Counted from the stretch's first letter, positions 49,987 to 59,070 are shown. The stretch: 64,000 nucleotides of DNA from JADLGF01 sp020849415 (GCA_033812595.1 JAPXTJ010000001.1:14689-78688); one strand, 5' to 3'. Notes: generated by a model from the sequence alone, not told the origin. Numbers and translations are program-made.

Positions 49987-50652
49987 CTAGCGTGCGTGGG
50001 CTTCGAAGATGACCAGGAGCGGGAAGCCGACGTATTTCGCTTTGGATGGCATGGCTTCGGCGAGTTCCGGTGGTCCCTCGAATTCCACTACTTCGATGCG
50101 GGCGAAACCGGCCCGCTCGAGCGCGGTGCGGTAGTCGTCAAGCTCGTGCTTGAAGGCGCCCAGGCGAAACTCGGTGGCTCCACGGATGAAGCGCGCTTCC
50201 TTGCCGGCCGCCGCCATTGCGGGGTGATAGACAGAGAAGATGAGCCGGCCCTCATCGGCCAGCACCCGGCGCGTCTCCCGGAAAACGTGACCGAGTTCGC
50301 CGAGGTGCTCACCTACCAGCGCGCAGACAACTAGATCGAACGAGCGGGCTTCGAACGGCCAATCGCCCTGGAGATCGGCCTGGATCAGCGGGACACCCGG
50401 GTGCTTCGATTGGGCGATCTGGAGCATCCCGGCCGAGAAATCGACCCCGGTCAACTCGGCGCCCTGATCGAGCAACCGCGCAAAGTTGCGGCCGGTACCG
50501 CAGCCCGCATCGAGCACCCGTTCTCCTGGCGCGACGGTCAAGCGGTCGGTCAACGCCCAGGCGTCGATCCAGACGACCGGGTTCACCGTTTCATCATAGT
50601 CCTCAGCCCAGAGATCGTACCCGAGGCGCGCGTCGATCGATCGCTTTTCCAC
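49987..50652 (-). CDS. Class I SAM-dependent methyltransferase
   Basis: The 221-residue protein has motif I VLDAGCGTGRNFARLL, the acidic end of strand 2 (LTGVDFSAGML), motif II around SFDLVVCALVGEHL and a post-motif III RETRRVLADEGRLIFSVYHP. This is the methyltransferase type 11 pattern for small molecules. MEKRSIDARLGYDLWAEDYD at the start is the usual N-terminal helix. ATG at 50652. It is convergent with mscS and divergent from the HpcH operon. The substrate cannot be told from sequence. Confidence 0.9.
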   Translation of the reverse strand: MEKRSIDARLGYDLWAEDYDETVNPVVWIDAWALTDRLTVAPGERVLDAGCGTGRNFARLLDQGAELTGVDFSAGMLQIAQSKHPGVPLIQADLQGDWPFEARSFDLVVCALVGEHLGELGHVFRETRRVLADEGRLIFSVYHPAMAAAGKEARFIRGATEFRLGAFKHELDDYRTALERAGFARIEVVEFEGPPELAEAMPSKAKYVGFPLLVIFEAHAR

Positions 50653-50775
50653 GTCCCTACTCCCACTCGAAACGATTATCAGTCATTCGGCGCACGCTTC
50701 GCGGATTCGGGGGCGGACTGGTAGGATGCGAACCAATCAGGAACAGTGGTTAGACCATTGAAAGCGAGGACGCCG

Positions 50776-51537
50776 ATGCGTTTCGAGAATCACGCCAAAC
50801 GAAAAATGCTCGCGGGAGAGCCGGCCTTCGGATTCCAGGCGAGTTACGGTTCGCCGATCATCGTCGAGGCGTTCGCCGGCAGCGGCAACGATTTCGTGAT
50901 GATCGACACCCAGCACGGCTCGTGGGGACCGGACAGCCTCACGCCGGCCTTCATCGCCGCGCGGGCCGGCGGCGCCGTGCCGATCGCGCGGGTGACTCGC
51001 AACTTCTTCCCGATGATCGGCCGGCTGCTCGATGAGGGCGTGCTCGGCATCATCATCCCGCAGGTCGATACCCCGGAAGAGGCGAAAGCTGCCGCCGATG
51101 CCTGCCGCCTGCCCCCGGTCGGCAATCGCTCCTGGGGCTGGGGCCGCGCCTTCAACTACGGGGTCGATTACCCCGAGTGGATCGATCAGGAGCTCTTCGT
51201 CGCGGTCCAGATCGAATCGAAATCGGCCATCGAAAACGCCGAGGCGATCCTGGCGACCCCGGGTGTCGACGGCTTCTGGATGGGGCCGGCCGATCTGCAA
51301 CTCTCTTACGGCCATCACCCATTCTCCCCATCCGGCCTGGAAGTGCTGGCCGAGGCCAAGGAAATCGCACTTGCCGCCGCCCGAAACACGGGCAAGATCA
51401 CCGGTTTCGCCGGCAGCAGTCCGCAGCAGGCGAAGGACCTCGCCGCCGAGGGGTTCCAGTTCCTCACCTGCGGCAGCGATGTCGGCTTCATCAACGCCGC
51501 CATCACCGCCGGCATGAAAACGCTGCGCGGCGAATGA
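50776..51537 (+). CDS. HpcH/HpaI family aldolase
   Basis: The 253-residue class II barrel aldolase shows FVMIDTQHGSWGPDSL (His catalytic), ARVTRN, GIIIPQVDTPEEAKAAADAC, VAVQIESKSAIENAEAIL (metal Glu) and DGFWMGPADLQLSYG (metal Asp). The family cleaves 2-keto-3-deoxy acids such as 4-hydroxy-2-oxoheptanedioate, KDR or 2-keto-3-deoxyglucarate to pyruvate and an aldehyde. I chose ATG at 50776 with AGGA 6 nt upstream. A VOC gene follows 14 bp later and then a DUF4432 epimerase gene, an arrangement fitting sugar-acid catabolism. Confidence 0.92.
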   Translation: MRFENHAKRKMLAGEPAFGFQASYGSPIIVEAFAGSGNDFVMIDTQHGSWGPDSLTPAFIAARAGGAVPIARVTRNFFPMIGRLLDEGVLGIIIPQVDTPEEAKAAADACRLPPVGNRSWGWGRAFNYGVDYPEWIDQELFVAVQIESKSAIENAEAILATPGVDGFWMGPADLQLSYGHHPFSPSGLEVLAEAKEIALAAARNTGKITGFAGSSPQQAKDLAAEGFQFLTCGSDVGFINAAITAGMKTLRGE

Positions 51538-51551
51538 AACAAGGGAGCGGT

Positions 51552-51998
51552 ATGAGCAGTCCATTCGCCGGCATAGACCACGTCGGCTACGTCGTTTCCG
51601 ATCTCGATCAGGCGATCCGTTTCGCGATCGAGGTGCTCGGGTTCGAACTGGTGCCGGAGCGAGCCGGCACGCTCGGCGCTGCCGATGGCGACACCATGAG
51701 CCGTCGCTTCGGAGTGCCCGATCGCGCCACCGCCAGCTTCCGGTTCGTCCGCGCCGGCAATGCGCCGGTCGAGTTCCTCGCCTGGGAGGCGCCCGATCGC
51801 TCGACCACCCCGGCGCGCAATTGCGACGCCGGCGGCCGCCACCTCGCGGTCAAGGTCACCGACATGCCGGCCGCGCTCGAACGAATCGGCGCCTTCCCCG
51901 GTGTGGAAATCCGCGAACCGAACGAACGGGGGTACATCTACGTGAAAACGCCGTTTGGACTCGAAGTCCAGTTGATTCCCGCGACAGGAGCAGCGTAA
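51552..51998 (+). CDS. VOC family protein (methylmalonyl-CoA epimerase-like fold)
   Basis: The 148-residue protein has GIDHVGYVVSDLDQAIRFAI in the first module, ARNCDAGGRHLAVKVTDMPA opening the second, and YIYVKTPFGLEVQLIP at the end. His-Glu-His-Glu ligands (H in IDHVG, E in VEFLAW, H in GRHLAV, E in GLEVQL) form a complete VOC metal site. ATG at 51552 has AAGGGAG 5 nt upstream. It lies between the HpcH aldolase and DUF4432 genes with gaps of 14 and 2 bp, so it is part of that operon. It may act as an isomerase or lyase in the same pathway (inference). Confidence 0.88.
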   Translation: MSSPFAGIDHVGYVVSDLDQAIRFAIEVLGFELVPERAGTLGAADGDTMSRRFGVPDRATASFRFVRAGNAPVEFLAWEAPDRSTTPARNCDAGGRHLAVKVTDMPAALERIGAFPGVEIREPNERGYIYVKTPFGLEVQLIPATGAA

Positions 51999-52000
51999 GC

Positions 52001-52990
52001 ATGGGCGCGACGGTTACCGAAGTTGAACTCAAACGCGGGGTGTTCGGACTCGTGATCGAGAACGAGCACCTGGCCGTGACGGTGCTGCCCGACAAGGGCG
52101 CCGACATCATCTCGATCGTGCACAAGGCGAGCGGTTTCGATCCGATGTGGAAATCGCCGTGGGGTTTGCGTCGGCCCGGCCTGATCGCCACCGCGCCCAA
52201 CTCGTCCGTCGCCTGGCACGAAGCCTATCCGGGTGGCTGGCAGGAACTCTTCCCGAACGGCGGCACCGCCAGCGAAATCAACGGGGTGAGCCTGCCGTAC
52301 CACGGCGAAGCCTCGGTTTCGGGCTGGGACTGGGAGATTCTGCCCGATGGCGTCCGGCTCTACGTTCGCCTGGTGCGCAGCCCCTTCGTTCTGGAGCGCA
52401 CGATGCGCCTCAGCGACGACAAACCGGAGCTGACCGTCGAGGGCCGGGCCGAGAACAAGGGTCGTGTCCCCCTCCCCTACATGTGGGTGCATCACCCGGC
52501 CTTCGGACCGCCCTTCCTCGATGGCACCTGCGTCATCGAAACCAACGCCACGAAGGTGCTGGTCGATCCGGACTCCAAGGACGACACCATTGAACCAGGC
52601 TCCACCCATGATTGGCCGATCATCCAAACGAAAAACGGCCCGCTCGATGCCTCCGTCATCCCTGGCGAAGATACGCCGCACGGGCTGATGGTCTTCATCG
52701 GCGAGTTCGCCGATCAGCGCGCCTGGTACGCCATCCACAACCAGGGCGATGGATCGCGGGTCGAATTCTCGTGGGATCGGGCCGGTTTCCCCTACGCCTG
52801 GTTGTGGGAGGAATTGCACGCCCACACCTACGGCATGATGTACGGCGAGGTCTACACGATGGCGATCGAGCCGGCGACCTCCTGGCCGGGCGGCCTGAAT
52901 CACATCATGGAAACCACTGGCACCCACCGCGTCATCGAACCGGGCGAGGTGATCACCAACAAACTGACGGTCGCCCTTTCGAAGGGCTGA
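52001..52990 (+). CDS. DUF4432/aldose 1-epimerase-like protein
   Basis: The 329-residue protein has the galactose-mutarotase beta-sandwich pattern: HLAVTVLPDKGADIISIVHK at the start, AYPGGWQELFPNGG, then WVHHPAFGPPFL (catalytic-type His) and a C-terminal FPYAWLWEELHA. Such proteins interconvert sugar anomers or bind sugars. ATG at 52001 has AGGAG 10 nt upstream. It is the last gene of the HpcH-VOC-DUF4432 operon, supporting a sugar-derived substrate for the aldolase. A cluster of hairpins follows. Confidence 0.87.
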   Translation: MGATVTEVELKRGVFGLVIENEHLAVTVLPDKGADIISIVHKASGFDPMWKSPWGLRRPGLIATAPNSSVAWHEAYPGGWQELFPNGGTASEINGVSLPYHGEASVSGWDWEILPDGVRLYVRLVRSPFVLERTMRLSDDKPELTVEGRAENKGRVPLPYMWVHHPAFGPPFLDGTCVIETNATKVLVDPDSKDDTIEPGSTHDWPIIQTKNGPLDASVIPGEDTPHGLMVFIGEFADQRAWYAIHNQGDGSRVEFSWDRAGFPYAWLWEELHAHTYGMMYGEVYTMAIEPATSWPGGLNHIMETTGTHRVIEPGEVITNKLTVALSKG

Positions 52991-53010
52991 AATCTCGAAC
53001 CACCCGATCC

Positions 53011-53126
53011 CCTGTGGTTGAGAACCACAGGCCAAGGACGAACTTGGCTCCGCCACTCAGGGTGCGACACCAGCCACCCAGAGGCGGAGCCCCTTCCGTT
53101 GTCAGCATTGGGCTTCGAGCCCAATG
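53011..53126. repeat. Cluster of three short hairpins
   Basis: CCTGTGGTT/AACCACAGG (53011-53031, loop GAG), CCAAG/CTTGG (53032-53047) and CATTGGGCT/AGCCCAATG (53106-53126, loop TCG) lie in the 235-bp gap after the DUF4432 gene, ahead of the terminator at 53164. Confidence 0.6.
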
Positions 53127-53163
53127 GGTCGGCGCCAGAACCAAAAACCGTCAATGCACATGA

Positions 53164-53197
53164 CCAGGGCCGGGGCGGAAATCCACCCCGGCCCTGG
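53164..53197. terminator. Bidirectional terminator hairpin
   Basis: CCAGGGCCGGGG (53164-53175) pairs perfectly with CCCCGGCCCTGG (53186-53197) around a 10-nt loop. It lies between convergent genes ending at 52990 and 53226. Confidence 0.75.
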
Positions 53198-53225
53198 CTC
53201 GGTTCAGTCAGGTTCGATGCGGAAC

Positions 53226-54869
53226 CTACGGGAACGCGATCGAGTTCATAAGCGGGGTGAGCGCGTCGAGCAGGTCGTCCTCGGCGTCGATCGGCGCTTC
53301 AGCGACGATCTGCACCAGGTATTCCCCTTCCGGATCCTCGTGGCAGGCGACCACGATCGACCACTCCTCGGCATCATCGTCCTCGTAAACGCCGAGCACG
53401 GCGAACATTTCGCCCCCGTCGTTCTCATCATCAACCTGGATCTCGAAATCGAAGTCCGCGACGAAGTCCTCGACGCACGACTGCGCATCGGCGCGGCGCG
53501 GCATTTCGAACGAGCTCACGTCGACGAAGAGGTCGCCCTCACCTTCGAGCTGCAGGGTGTCGACATCGTTGCGGGAACGATCGCGCACGATTTCCCAGAC
53601 GCTCTCGTCGACTTCGAGTTCGAAGCCCCAGGTCGGGCTCTCGTAGACGGTGCCGCTGACCGGATCGGTGTCTTCATCGTCCGGCTCCGGGGTGACATCC
53701 TCGTCCGGCTCGTCGACGACATCTTCATCATCCGTGTCCACGTCGAGCGGCTCGCCGCCCTGGATGTTGACGGTCGTGAGCACGTCCTGCGTTGCCGCGA
53801 ACGCATCCTCGAAGTCGTCCAGGCCCGTCACCAGCGTGGCGACGAAGACGCCGGCGCCTTGCGGCAGCGCGCGGCACTCCACGTAGGTCGCGCTTTCTTC
53901 GCCGCGGCTGTTCTCAAAGGTGTAGGCCGCCCAGGCAACGCCGCGTGAGGTTCCGGCCAGTTCATCGCCATTGGCGTCTTCCAACGGCGCGGGATCCGCA
54001 TCGTCCGGAATCGCTTCGTCGACGGCCGATTCGATGCAATCAGAAGCCCGGGTGATGGTGCTGTACGACTCGAGCCAGAGGCGCCCCGCCGGCTCGATGA
54101 GATCGAGGATGAGAACGTCTCGACCCTCATCGTCTTCGGCTTCCTGCTCGTCGTTGACCTCCCAGACATCTTCATCGAACGCCAGCGCGACGCCGAAGTT
54201 CGGGGAGGAGTAGACATTGCCTTCCAGACCGTCGCCGGTTCGAACCGGGCCATCATCATCGTCCGGATCCGGGGTCGGAGCGGGATCATCATCACCGGTG
54301 TCTTCGCCGAAGACCGCCGGGAAGATCGGATCGCCGTCGATCGTGATCATCGTGCCGACCAGGCCAGCCGCGATCAACGAGCGATCGGGCGCCGACTTGA
54401 CCGACGTGACGATGAACGCGCCGTCGATCGGGCGGAACTCGGTCAATTCCTCGAGCGGCGTCCCGTCATCCCCAAACTCGTAGTTGAAGATCACAACGCC
54501 GGCTTCGGGAAGCGACGATTCCATTGGCGTGGCTTCCACGTTCGAGTAGGTGCTTGAATCGTTCAGCAGCCCTTCGTACGCGGTCATCATCGACTCGGCG
54601 CTTCGATTCGTGTCGAAGCCCCAGATATCAACCCAAATGCCGAGCTCGTCGTGCACGATGCGCAGCTGATCGGATGTCTCGAGTGAGTTTGTGAATCCGT
54701 CGACTACCGACCAGTCATCGGTCCATTCCACTTCGTAACCGTAGAGGGGGCTTTCGTACGTTGTCGCACTGGTGACCCCCGCCTGGGCGGCAGCCAGAAC
54801 CGGCCCCGCCGCGAAGAGCACCATCAGCGCCGCCACGAGCGCACCGGTCATCCTGAAGATTCGTTGCAT
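53226..54869 (-). CDS. Secreted protein with three copies of an unrecognised domain
   Basis: The 547-residue protein has a Sec signal peptide (to about AAAQAG) and three domains, about residues 37-190, 218-385 and 410-547, joined by acidic Asp/Pro-rich linkers (DDDPAPTPDPDDDD and a similar one). Each begins Y-(E/S)-SP-x-(Y/F/W)-G followed by W near 15 residues later, and two end with an xYVECRALP or VVACHEDP cysteine segment and a FEDAF or DDLLDAL helix. I know no named family. Predicted location is extracytoplasmic. ATG at 54869 with GGAGGAGG upstream. The protein at 55187 carries two more copies. Confidence 0.8.
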   Translation of the reverse strand: MQRIFRMTGALVAALMVLFAAGPVLAAAQAGVTSATTYESPLYGYEVEWTDDWSVVDGFTNSLETSDQLRIVHDELGIWVDIWGFDTNRSAESMMTAYEGLLNDSSTYSNVEATPMESSLPEAGVVIFNYEFGDDGTPLEELTEFRPIDGAFIVTSVKSAPDRSLIAAGLVGTMITIDGDPIFPAVFGEDTGDDDPAPTPDPDDDDGPVRTGDGLEGNVYSSPNFGVALAFDEDVWEVNDEQEAEDDEGRDVLILDLIEPAGRLWLESYSTITRASDCIESAVDEAIPDDADPAPLEDANGDELAGTSRGVAWAAYTFENSRGEESATYVECRALPQGAGVFVATLVTGLDDFEDAFAATQDVLTTVNIQGGEPLDVDTDDEDVVDEPDEDVTPEPDDEDTDPVSGTVYESPTWGFELEVDESVWEIVRDRSRNDVDTLQLEGEGDLFVDVSSFEMPRRADAQSCVEDFVADFDFEIQVDDENDGGEMFAVLGVYEDDDAEEWSIVVACHEDPEGEYLVQIVAEAPIDAEDDLLDALTPLMNSIAFP

Positions 54870-55186
54870 GTCCGTCTTTCCTCCTCCATCACCGCCTGCA
54901 TTGCCGGTGAGCCTTCATTTGGGTCGACGAAACCACTCCCTCGTCGTCCACTCCGGATCGCGCCGTCGCATACCGCGCCATCCCCGAATCAGCCCCGGTG
55001 ACCGGACGTTTCGGGAGATCCTCGACCGTTACCAGTCTCGCGGATTTCGCCGGAAACGCAAGTCCTTTTACCCCCGGGAAACGGGCATTTATCGCGTCGC
55101 CCGCCGATTTGGGTGGGAACACCCACTCTTCGCATCGAGGTATCGCACCTCCTGACCGCAGCTCCCGGGCCACGACCCGGGGACCA
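54870..55186. other. 317-bp stretch between two related secreted-protein genes
   Basis: It holds the upstream region of the 53226-54869 gene and, near its right end, a CCCGGG-N6-CCCGGG hairpin (55164-55181) just past the stop of the 55187 gene. I see no coding sequence with support and no recognisable promoter. Confidence 0.6.
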
Positions 55187-56464
55187 CTATCCAAGTCGAA
55201 TCGATCCGATCATCGGCTGGATGGCTTCGTACGCATCATCGAACGAATCGATGACGGCGATCATGGAAAAAACGAGTACGCCCTTGGCGCCGGGAAGCGC
55301 CCGGCACTCCACATACCCGCCTACTTCAGTGGGGTCCTCATCCTCGAGCTCGAGCGTATACGCGTACGCCGCCCAGACGCGCCCTTGCGTCGATCCCGAA
55401 ATCGGTTTGCCATCGGCGTCAGTCAGGAGTTCATCGCTTCCGGGCGAAATGCTCGCTTCGGAGAGGGCGACATCGATGCAGGCGCCGGCGCGGCCGTTGA
55501 AGCCATCGAAGACTTCCACCACCACATAAGCCGACAAGTCGTTGTGGAACAGGATGATGCCGTCACGGCCGAAGTTGTCTTCCGCCACCAGCTCCGATTC
55601 AACCCGCCAGTCGGAGCGGTCGTACCTGAACCCTGCGCCGGGGAACTGCGTGGAGTCCCAGTTTCGCTGGTCGAAGGAATCGCCGCGGCTGTCCTGCGGC
55701 ACGGGTGTGGGCGTGGGTCGCGGTTCGTTGCCGGACGACTGGAACACCTCGACGCAGGTCGCGGCCGGCGAGGCATCCGTGGTGTCAGTGTCTGTCTTGT
55801 CAGTTTTGTTCGACGAACTCGACGCTTCGGTCTTGTCGCCCGGTTTCGAGGTGGTGGAGCCGCCCGATGAGCCGGTCTCCTCCTCCCCGCAAATAGGCAA
55901 CGGCACGAGCAGCGGCACATCGTTCACGGTGATGTCGTCGTTCGCGCGCGTCTTGACCGCTTCAAGGTCGTCGAGCAGGCCGAGCACCACCACCACCATC
56001 GTGGCGCCGGCGATCGGTTGGGATTGCACATAGCCGGCCGCCTCGATGTCCGTGCCCGAGAGCTGGAACGTGAAAACGAGGGAGGGAGGCGATTGATCAG
56101 TCGCGTCCTCGATAACCGTGTATTCGGGCAGGCGGGAATAAGTTTGCAGCGCCGCCTGGATGTACTCCTCACCCGTCCGGAAGCTGCGTTGCGATTGCAT
56201 CTCGATCAGCACCGCGTCGTCGCCATTGGCGGAAATCAGCCCGAGCACATCGCGCCGGACCTCGATCGAGGAGTTCTCCCGATCGACCTGCCAGTCGTCG
56301 GTCCACTCGATCTGCGTCTTGTACTTCGGGCTAGTGAACTCCGTCTCACCGATCGGAGACTCCTGCGCGATGGCGATCGCCGGCAGCGTCAGGACCACGA
56401 GGAGCAACGCGATCACCAGTCGCGCCAGCCGAATCACCCCACCCGATCGATCGATCCGAATCAC
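55187..56464 (-). CDS. Secreted protein with two copies of the same unrecognised domain
   Basis: The 425-residue protein has a signal peptide (LARLVIALLLVVLTLPAIAIA) and two domains, about 38-190 and 275-425, linked by a Ser/Thr/Lys-rich stretch (GSSGGSTTSKPGDKTEASSS). The first opens EFTSPKYKTQIEWTDDWQV, close to YESPLYGYEVEWTDDWSV of the protein at 53226. The second contains GSTQGRVWAAYAYTLE, GGYVECRALPGAKGVLVFS and IDSFDDAYEAIQPMIGSI, matching that protein's second domain closely. The start is GTG at 56464 with AGGGGA upstream. Both genes face the same way, and each may have its own terminator. Function unknown. Confidence 0.8.
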   Translation of the reverse strand: MIRIDRSGGVIRLARLVIALLLVVLTLPAIAIAQESPIGETEFTSPKYKTQIEWTDDWQVDRENSSIEVRRDVLGLISANGDDAVLIEMQSQRSFRTGEEYIQAALQTYSRLPEYTVIEDATDQSPPSLVFTFQLSGTDIEAAGYVQSQPIAGATMVVVVLGLLDDLEAVKTRANDDITVNDVPLLVPLPICGEEETGSSGGSTTSKPGDKTEASSSSNKTDKTDTDTTDASPAATCVEVFQSSGNEPRPTPTPVPQDSRGDSFDQRNWDSTQFPGAGFRYDRSDWRVESELVAEDNFGRDGIILFHNDLSAYVVVEVFDGFNGRAGACIDVALSEASISPGSDELLTDADGKPISGSTQGRVWAAYAYTLELEDEDPTEVGGYVECRALPGAKGVLVFSMIAVIDSFDDAYEAIQPMIGSIRLG

Positions 56465-56564
56465 CTGTTCATCCCCTGGCAGACCGGCCAGGAGCGTCTG
56501 TCCGGCCGGATTGATCTGAAAGCGGTTCGTGTTTCATCCGATAATAGCCCACCGCATCGCGCTA

Positions 56565-57497
56565 TTACTTGTCAGAACGTGGACCAAACGCTCTTGGTTC
56601 CGAAGTAATTGGGGCCGGGCCGAGCAGCCTGAGCCAAAGCGCCCGGGCGGCCCAGGCCCGTGCAGGCCGCCACGCTTCCGCGAGCGAATCGAGGGTTTTC
56701 AGTGTTAACTCGGGGCGATCGTACTCTCTTCTGGCCGCGCGTAGCAGCGCGACATCACCGCTGACGTGGGCGTCATCACTGCCAATTCCCCAAAGCAGCG
56801 CCGCCGCCGCACTCCACGGCCCGATCATCGGCAAGGCGATCAATCGCCTGGCCACCCCCTCCGGATCGGCGTGGGCCGCCTGGTCGTCGGGCACATCGCC
56901 ATCAGCCACGTGACGTGCGACCTTCACGATCCCTTCGGCTCGCCGCCAGGTCAGCCCGGTCGCGCGCAATCGCTCGACCGGTGTCTCCGCCAGTTGCTCC
57001 GCGCTCGGGAACGGGAGAAAGCGCCGGCCGCCGAACTCAAGTCCGGTGGAGTGAATCTCGGCGACCCGCCGCTCCATGACGGCGCCGGCCTGCACGGTGA
57101 CCCCTTGGCCGATGATCACGGTCAGCAATCCCTGATGCAGCGATCCGTGGGCGTACGGGCGCAAACCCGGAAAGGCACGCATCGCTTCGGCGACCACCGG
57201 ATCGTCGATTACGGGCGGCGTCCGTCGCCAGCCGAGCGAGCGCGTCATCCAGTCGGCCGCCTCTTCCGGTTCCGCAAACCCGGAAACCACCAGCGTGGCC
57301 TGATCGGGCTGAAGCGTCCGAATCAGGCCGAGCTCACCGCTCTCGCCGAGCCGCCGCACCTGGACGAACTCGCCGCCGATCCAATCAACCGACGGCCAAC
57401 GCCCCTGGCCCCAGGCGACCGGCGCGACCGTGGTCGCCAGATCCAGCCCGTTCGCGGGGAACTCGAAAACAACGTCCGCAATGGGCGGCTGATTCAT
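56565..57497 (-). CDS. DNA-3-methyladenine glycosylase II-like (HhH-GPD superfamily)
   Basis: The 310-residue protein has a beta-sheet N-terminal domain (residues 1-105) like AlkA and then the HhH-GPD core: SLHQGLLTVIIGQGVTVQAG, RATGLTWRRAEGIVKVARHV, the hairpin LIALPMIGPWSAAAALLWGI and the catalytic Asp in HVSGDVALLRAARREY. It would excise alkylated purines from DNA. The last hairpin residues (PMIGPWSA) are the usual P-x-x-G-P/x-W form. I chose ATG at 57497; an in-frame TTG at 57524 is possible. It is divergent from the sugar importer operon. Confidence 0.88.
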   Translation of the reverse strand: MNQPPIADVVFEFPANGLDLATTVAPVAWGQGRWPSVDWIGGEFVQVRRLGESGELGLIRTLQPDQATLVVSGFAEPEEAADWMTRSLGWRRTPPVIDDPVVAEAMRAFPGLRPYAHGSLHQGLLTVIIGQGVTVQAGAVMERRVAEIHSTGLEFGGRRFLPFPSAEQLAETPVERLRATGLTWRRAEGIVKVARHVADGDVPDDQAAHADPEGVARRLIALPMIGPWSAAAALLWGIGSDDAHVSGDVALLRAARREYDRPELTLKTLDSLAEAWRPARAWAARALWLRLLGPAPITSEPRAFGPRSDK

Positions 57498-57771
57498 CCC
57501 GGCGTCGCGCAAGGCATTCTCCAATCATGGTGCGGTTTATCGCGCCCACGGTTCCGGCGGTGGCGCTTGAAGGGTCTTCCAATGACACCCGGGAGGTCAA
57601 CTCCCGCTCCAGGGTGGCCCGGGTCCGACGAAACAGCGTGACGACCGTCATGACTGGTCGGATTGTCAGACATTTGGTATGAAACAGGTTAAGAATCACA
57701 AGCCCGGACTTCCCGGCGCCGCCACGTTTCTAACGTCAGCGAACGGTCTTGTCATCAGGGAGAAGAAGCGT

Positions 57772-59019
57772 ATGTCCGGTGTGTGGAAACGGCTCCAGGT
57801 TTTCTGTCTGGCGTTCATGCTCGTTGTGCTCGGTAGCGCGGGGGTGTTCGCGCAGGATAGCGCCCCGAACACCGATCTCGAAGGCGAACTCCTGCTCTGG
57901 CACGGCTGGACCGGCGCTGAAGCAGACACGCTGACCAATGACATTCTGCCCGCGTGGCAAGCGGCCAACCCTAACGTCACGATCGAGGTACTCGCCGTGC
58001 CGTTCGATCAACTCAAGAACAAGTATTCGCAGGAAGTCGCGACAGGCGGCGGTCCCGATCTGTTGATCGGCCCGGCCGACTGGGTCGGCGAACTCGCTAC
58101 CGGCGAATTGATCCGCCCGCTCGATGACCTCGTCGATGAGGCGACCCTCGGCAATTACCTGTCGTCGACCGTGGATGCCTTGCGGTACGACGGCAATCTC
58201 TACGGATTGCCGGAGAGCTTCGAAGCGGTCGCGATGTACTACAATAAGCAACTCATGCCCGAACCCGCCGCCACGACGGCCGATCTCGATGCGGCTGCCG
58301 CCGAGATCAATGCCGGCGCCGCCGACACCTACGGGCTCGCCCTCCTCGCCAACTTCTACCACCCGGCCGGCTATTTCTTCGGGTTCGGAAGTCAACTCTT
58401 CGATGAGAACAACCAAAGCACGGTCAATTCGCCGGAAACCGTTGCGTTCCTGAACTGGATGAACGGCCTGCAATCGAAGCCGGGCTACTTCCTCCAGAAC
58501 GATGACAACGCTATCTCTTCGCTCTTCAAGGAGGGCAAGGCGGCGGCGGTCTTCAACGGCCCGTGGGCGCTCGGTGACTATGTGCAGGCGCTTGGCGCGG
58601 AGAACGTCGGCGTCGCCCCGATGCCGGTCATTTCCGAAGCCGGCGACGCGGCGACCCGCCCCTTCCTGGGCGTCAAGCACATCATGATGAACGCGGATCT
58701 CGATGACGATCAGGCGGCGCTCGCGGCCGAATTCATGAAGTGGTTCACCGGTCCTGAATCCGCCGGCTTGCTGGTCGAAAAGGCCGGTCACCTGCCCGCT
58801 CACGTCGGGGTCGATGTCTCTGGCAACGAGATCGCCCAGGCGTTCGTCACGCAGGCGGAGACCGCCACACCGATGCCGATCATTCCCGAGATGGGCCAGG
58901 TTTGGGAGCCGGTCGGCAACATGATCACCGCGGTGCTCTCCGGCGCGTCAACCGCGGAGGACGCCGCCGCCACGGCCCAGGATCAGATCAACGAGGGCAT
59001 ACAGAATATGGGCTCCTGA
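57772..59019 (+). CDS. Sugar ABC transporter substrate-binding protein (maltose/MalE type)
   Basis: The 415-residue secreted protein has a signal peptide (WKRLQVFCLAFMLVVLGSAG, cleaved near VFAQD) and an SBP_bac_1 domain: LLLWHGWTGAEADTL, GGGPDLLIGPADWVGELA, DGNLYGLPESFEAVAMYYNK and KAAAVFNGPWALGDY. These blocks match maltose/maltodextrin-binding proteins. The start is ATG at 57772 with GGGAG upstream. Two CUT1 permeases follow after a hairpin and a palindromic repeat. No ATPase gene is present; CUT1 systems often share one encoded elsewhere. Confidence 0.92.
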   Translation: MSGVWKRLQVFCLAFMLVVLGSAGVFAQDSAPNTDLEGELLLWHGWTGAEADTLTNDILPAWQAANPNVTIEVLAVPFDQLKNKYSQEVATGGGPDLLIGPADWVGELATGELIRPLDDLVDEATLGNYLSSTVDALRYDGNLYGLPESFEAVAMYYNKQLMPEPAATTADLDAAAAEINAGAADTYGLALLANFYHPAGYFFGFGSQLFDENNQSTVNSPETVAFLNWMNGLQSKPGYFLQNDDNAISSLFKEGKAAAVFNGPWALGDYVQALGAENVGVAPMPVISEAGDAATRPFLGVKHIMMNADLDDDQAALAAEFMKWFTGPESAGLLVEKAGHLPAHVGVDVSGNEIAQAFVTQAETATPMPIIPEMGQVWEPVGNMITAVLSGASTAEDAAATAQDQINEGIQNMGS

Positions 59020-59034
59020 CCGAGCCCGCACGAA

Positions 59035-59070
59035 GGAATCGCCGGGCGGCAGTGGCCGCCCGGCGATTCC
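59035..59070 (+). terminator. Intra-operon hairpin after the MalE-like gene
   Basis: GGAATCGCCGGGCGGC (59035-59050) pairs perfectly over 16 bp with 59055-59070 around loop AGTG. There is no U-tract, so it may act as a partial terminator or a 3'-end stabiliser for the SBP message. Confidence 0.75.

Noticed and set aside
53226..54869. A defence or toxin system in the secreted repeat-domain genes
   Set aside because: Both proteins are exported and carry no nuclease, pore or protease motif. Nothing in the context links them to defence.
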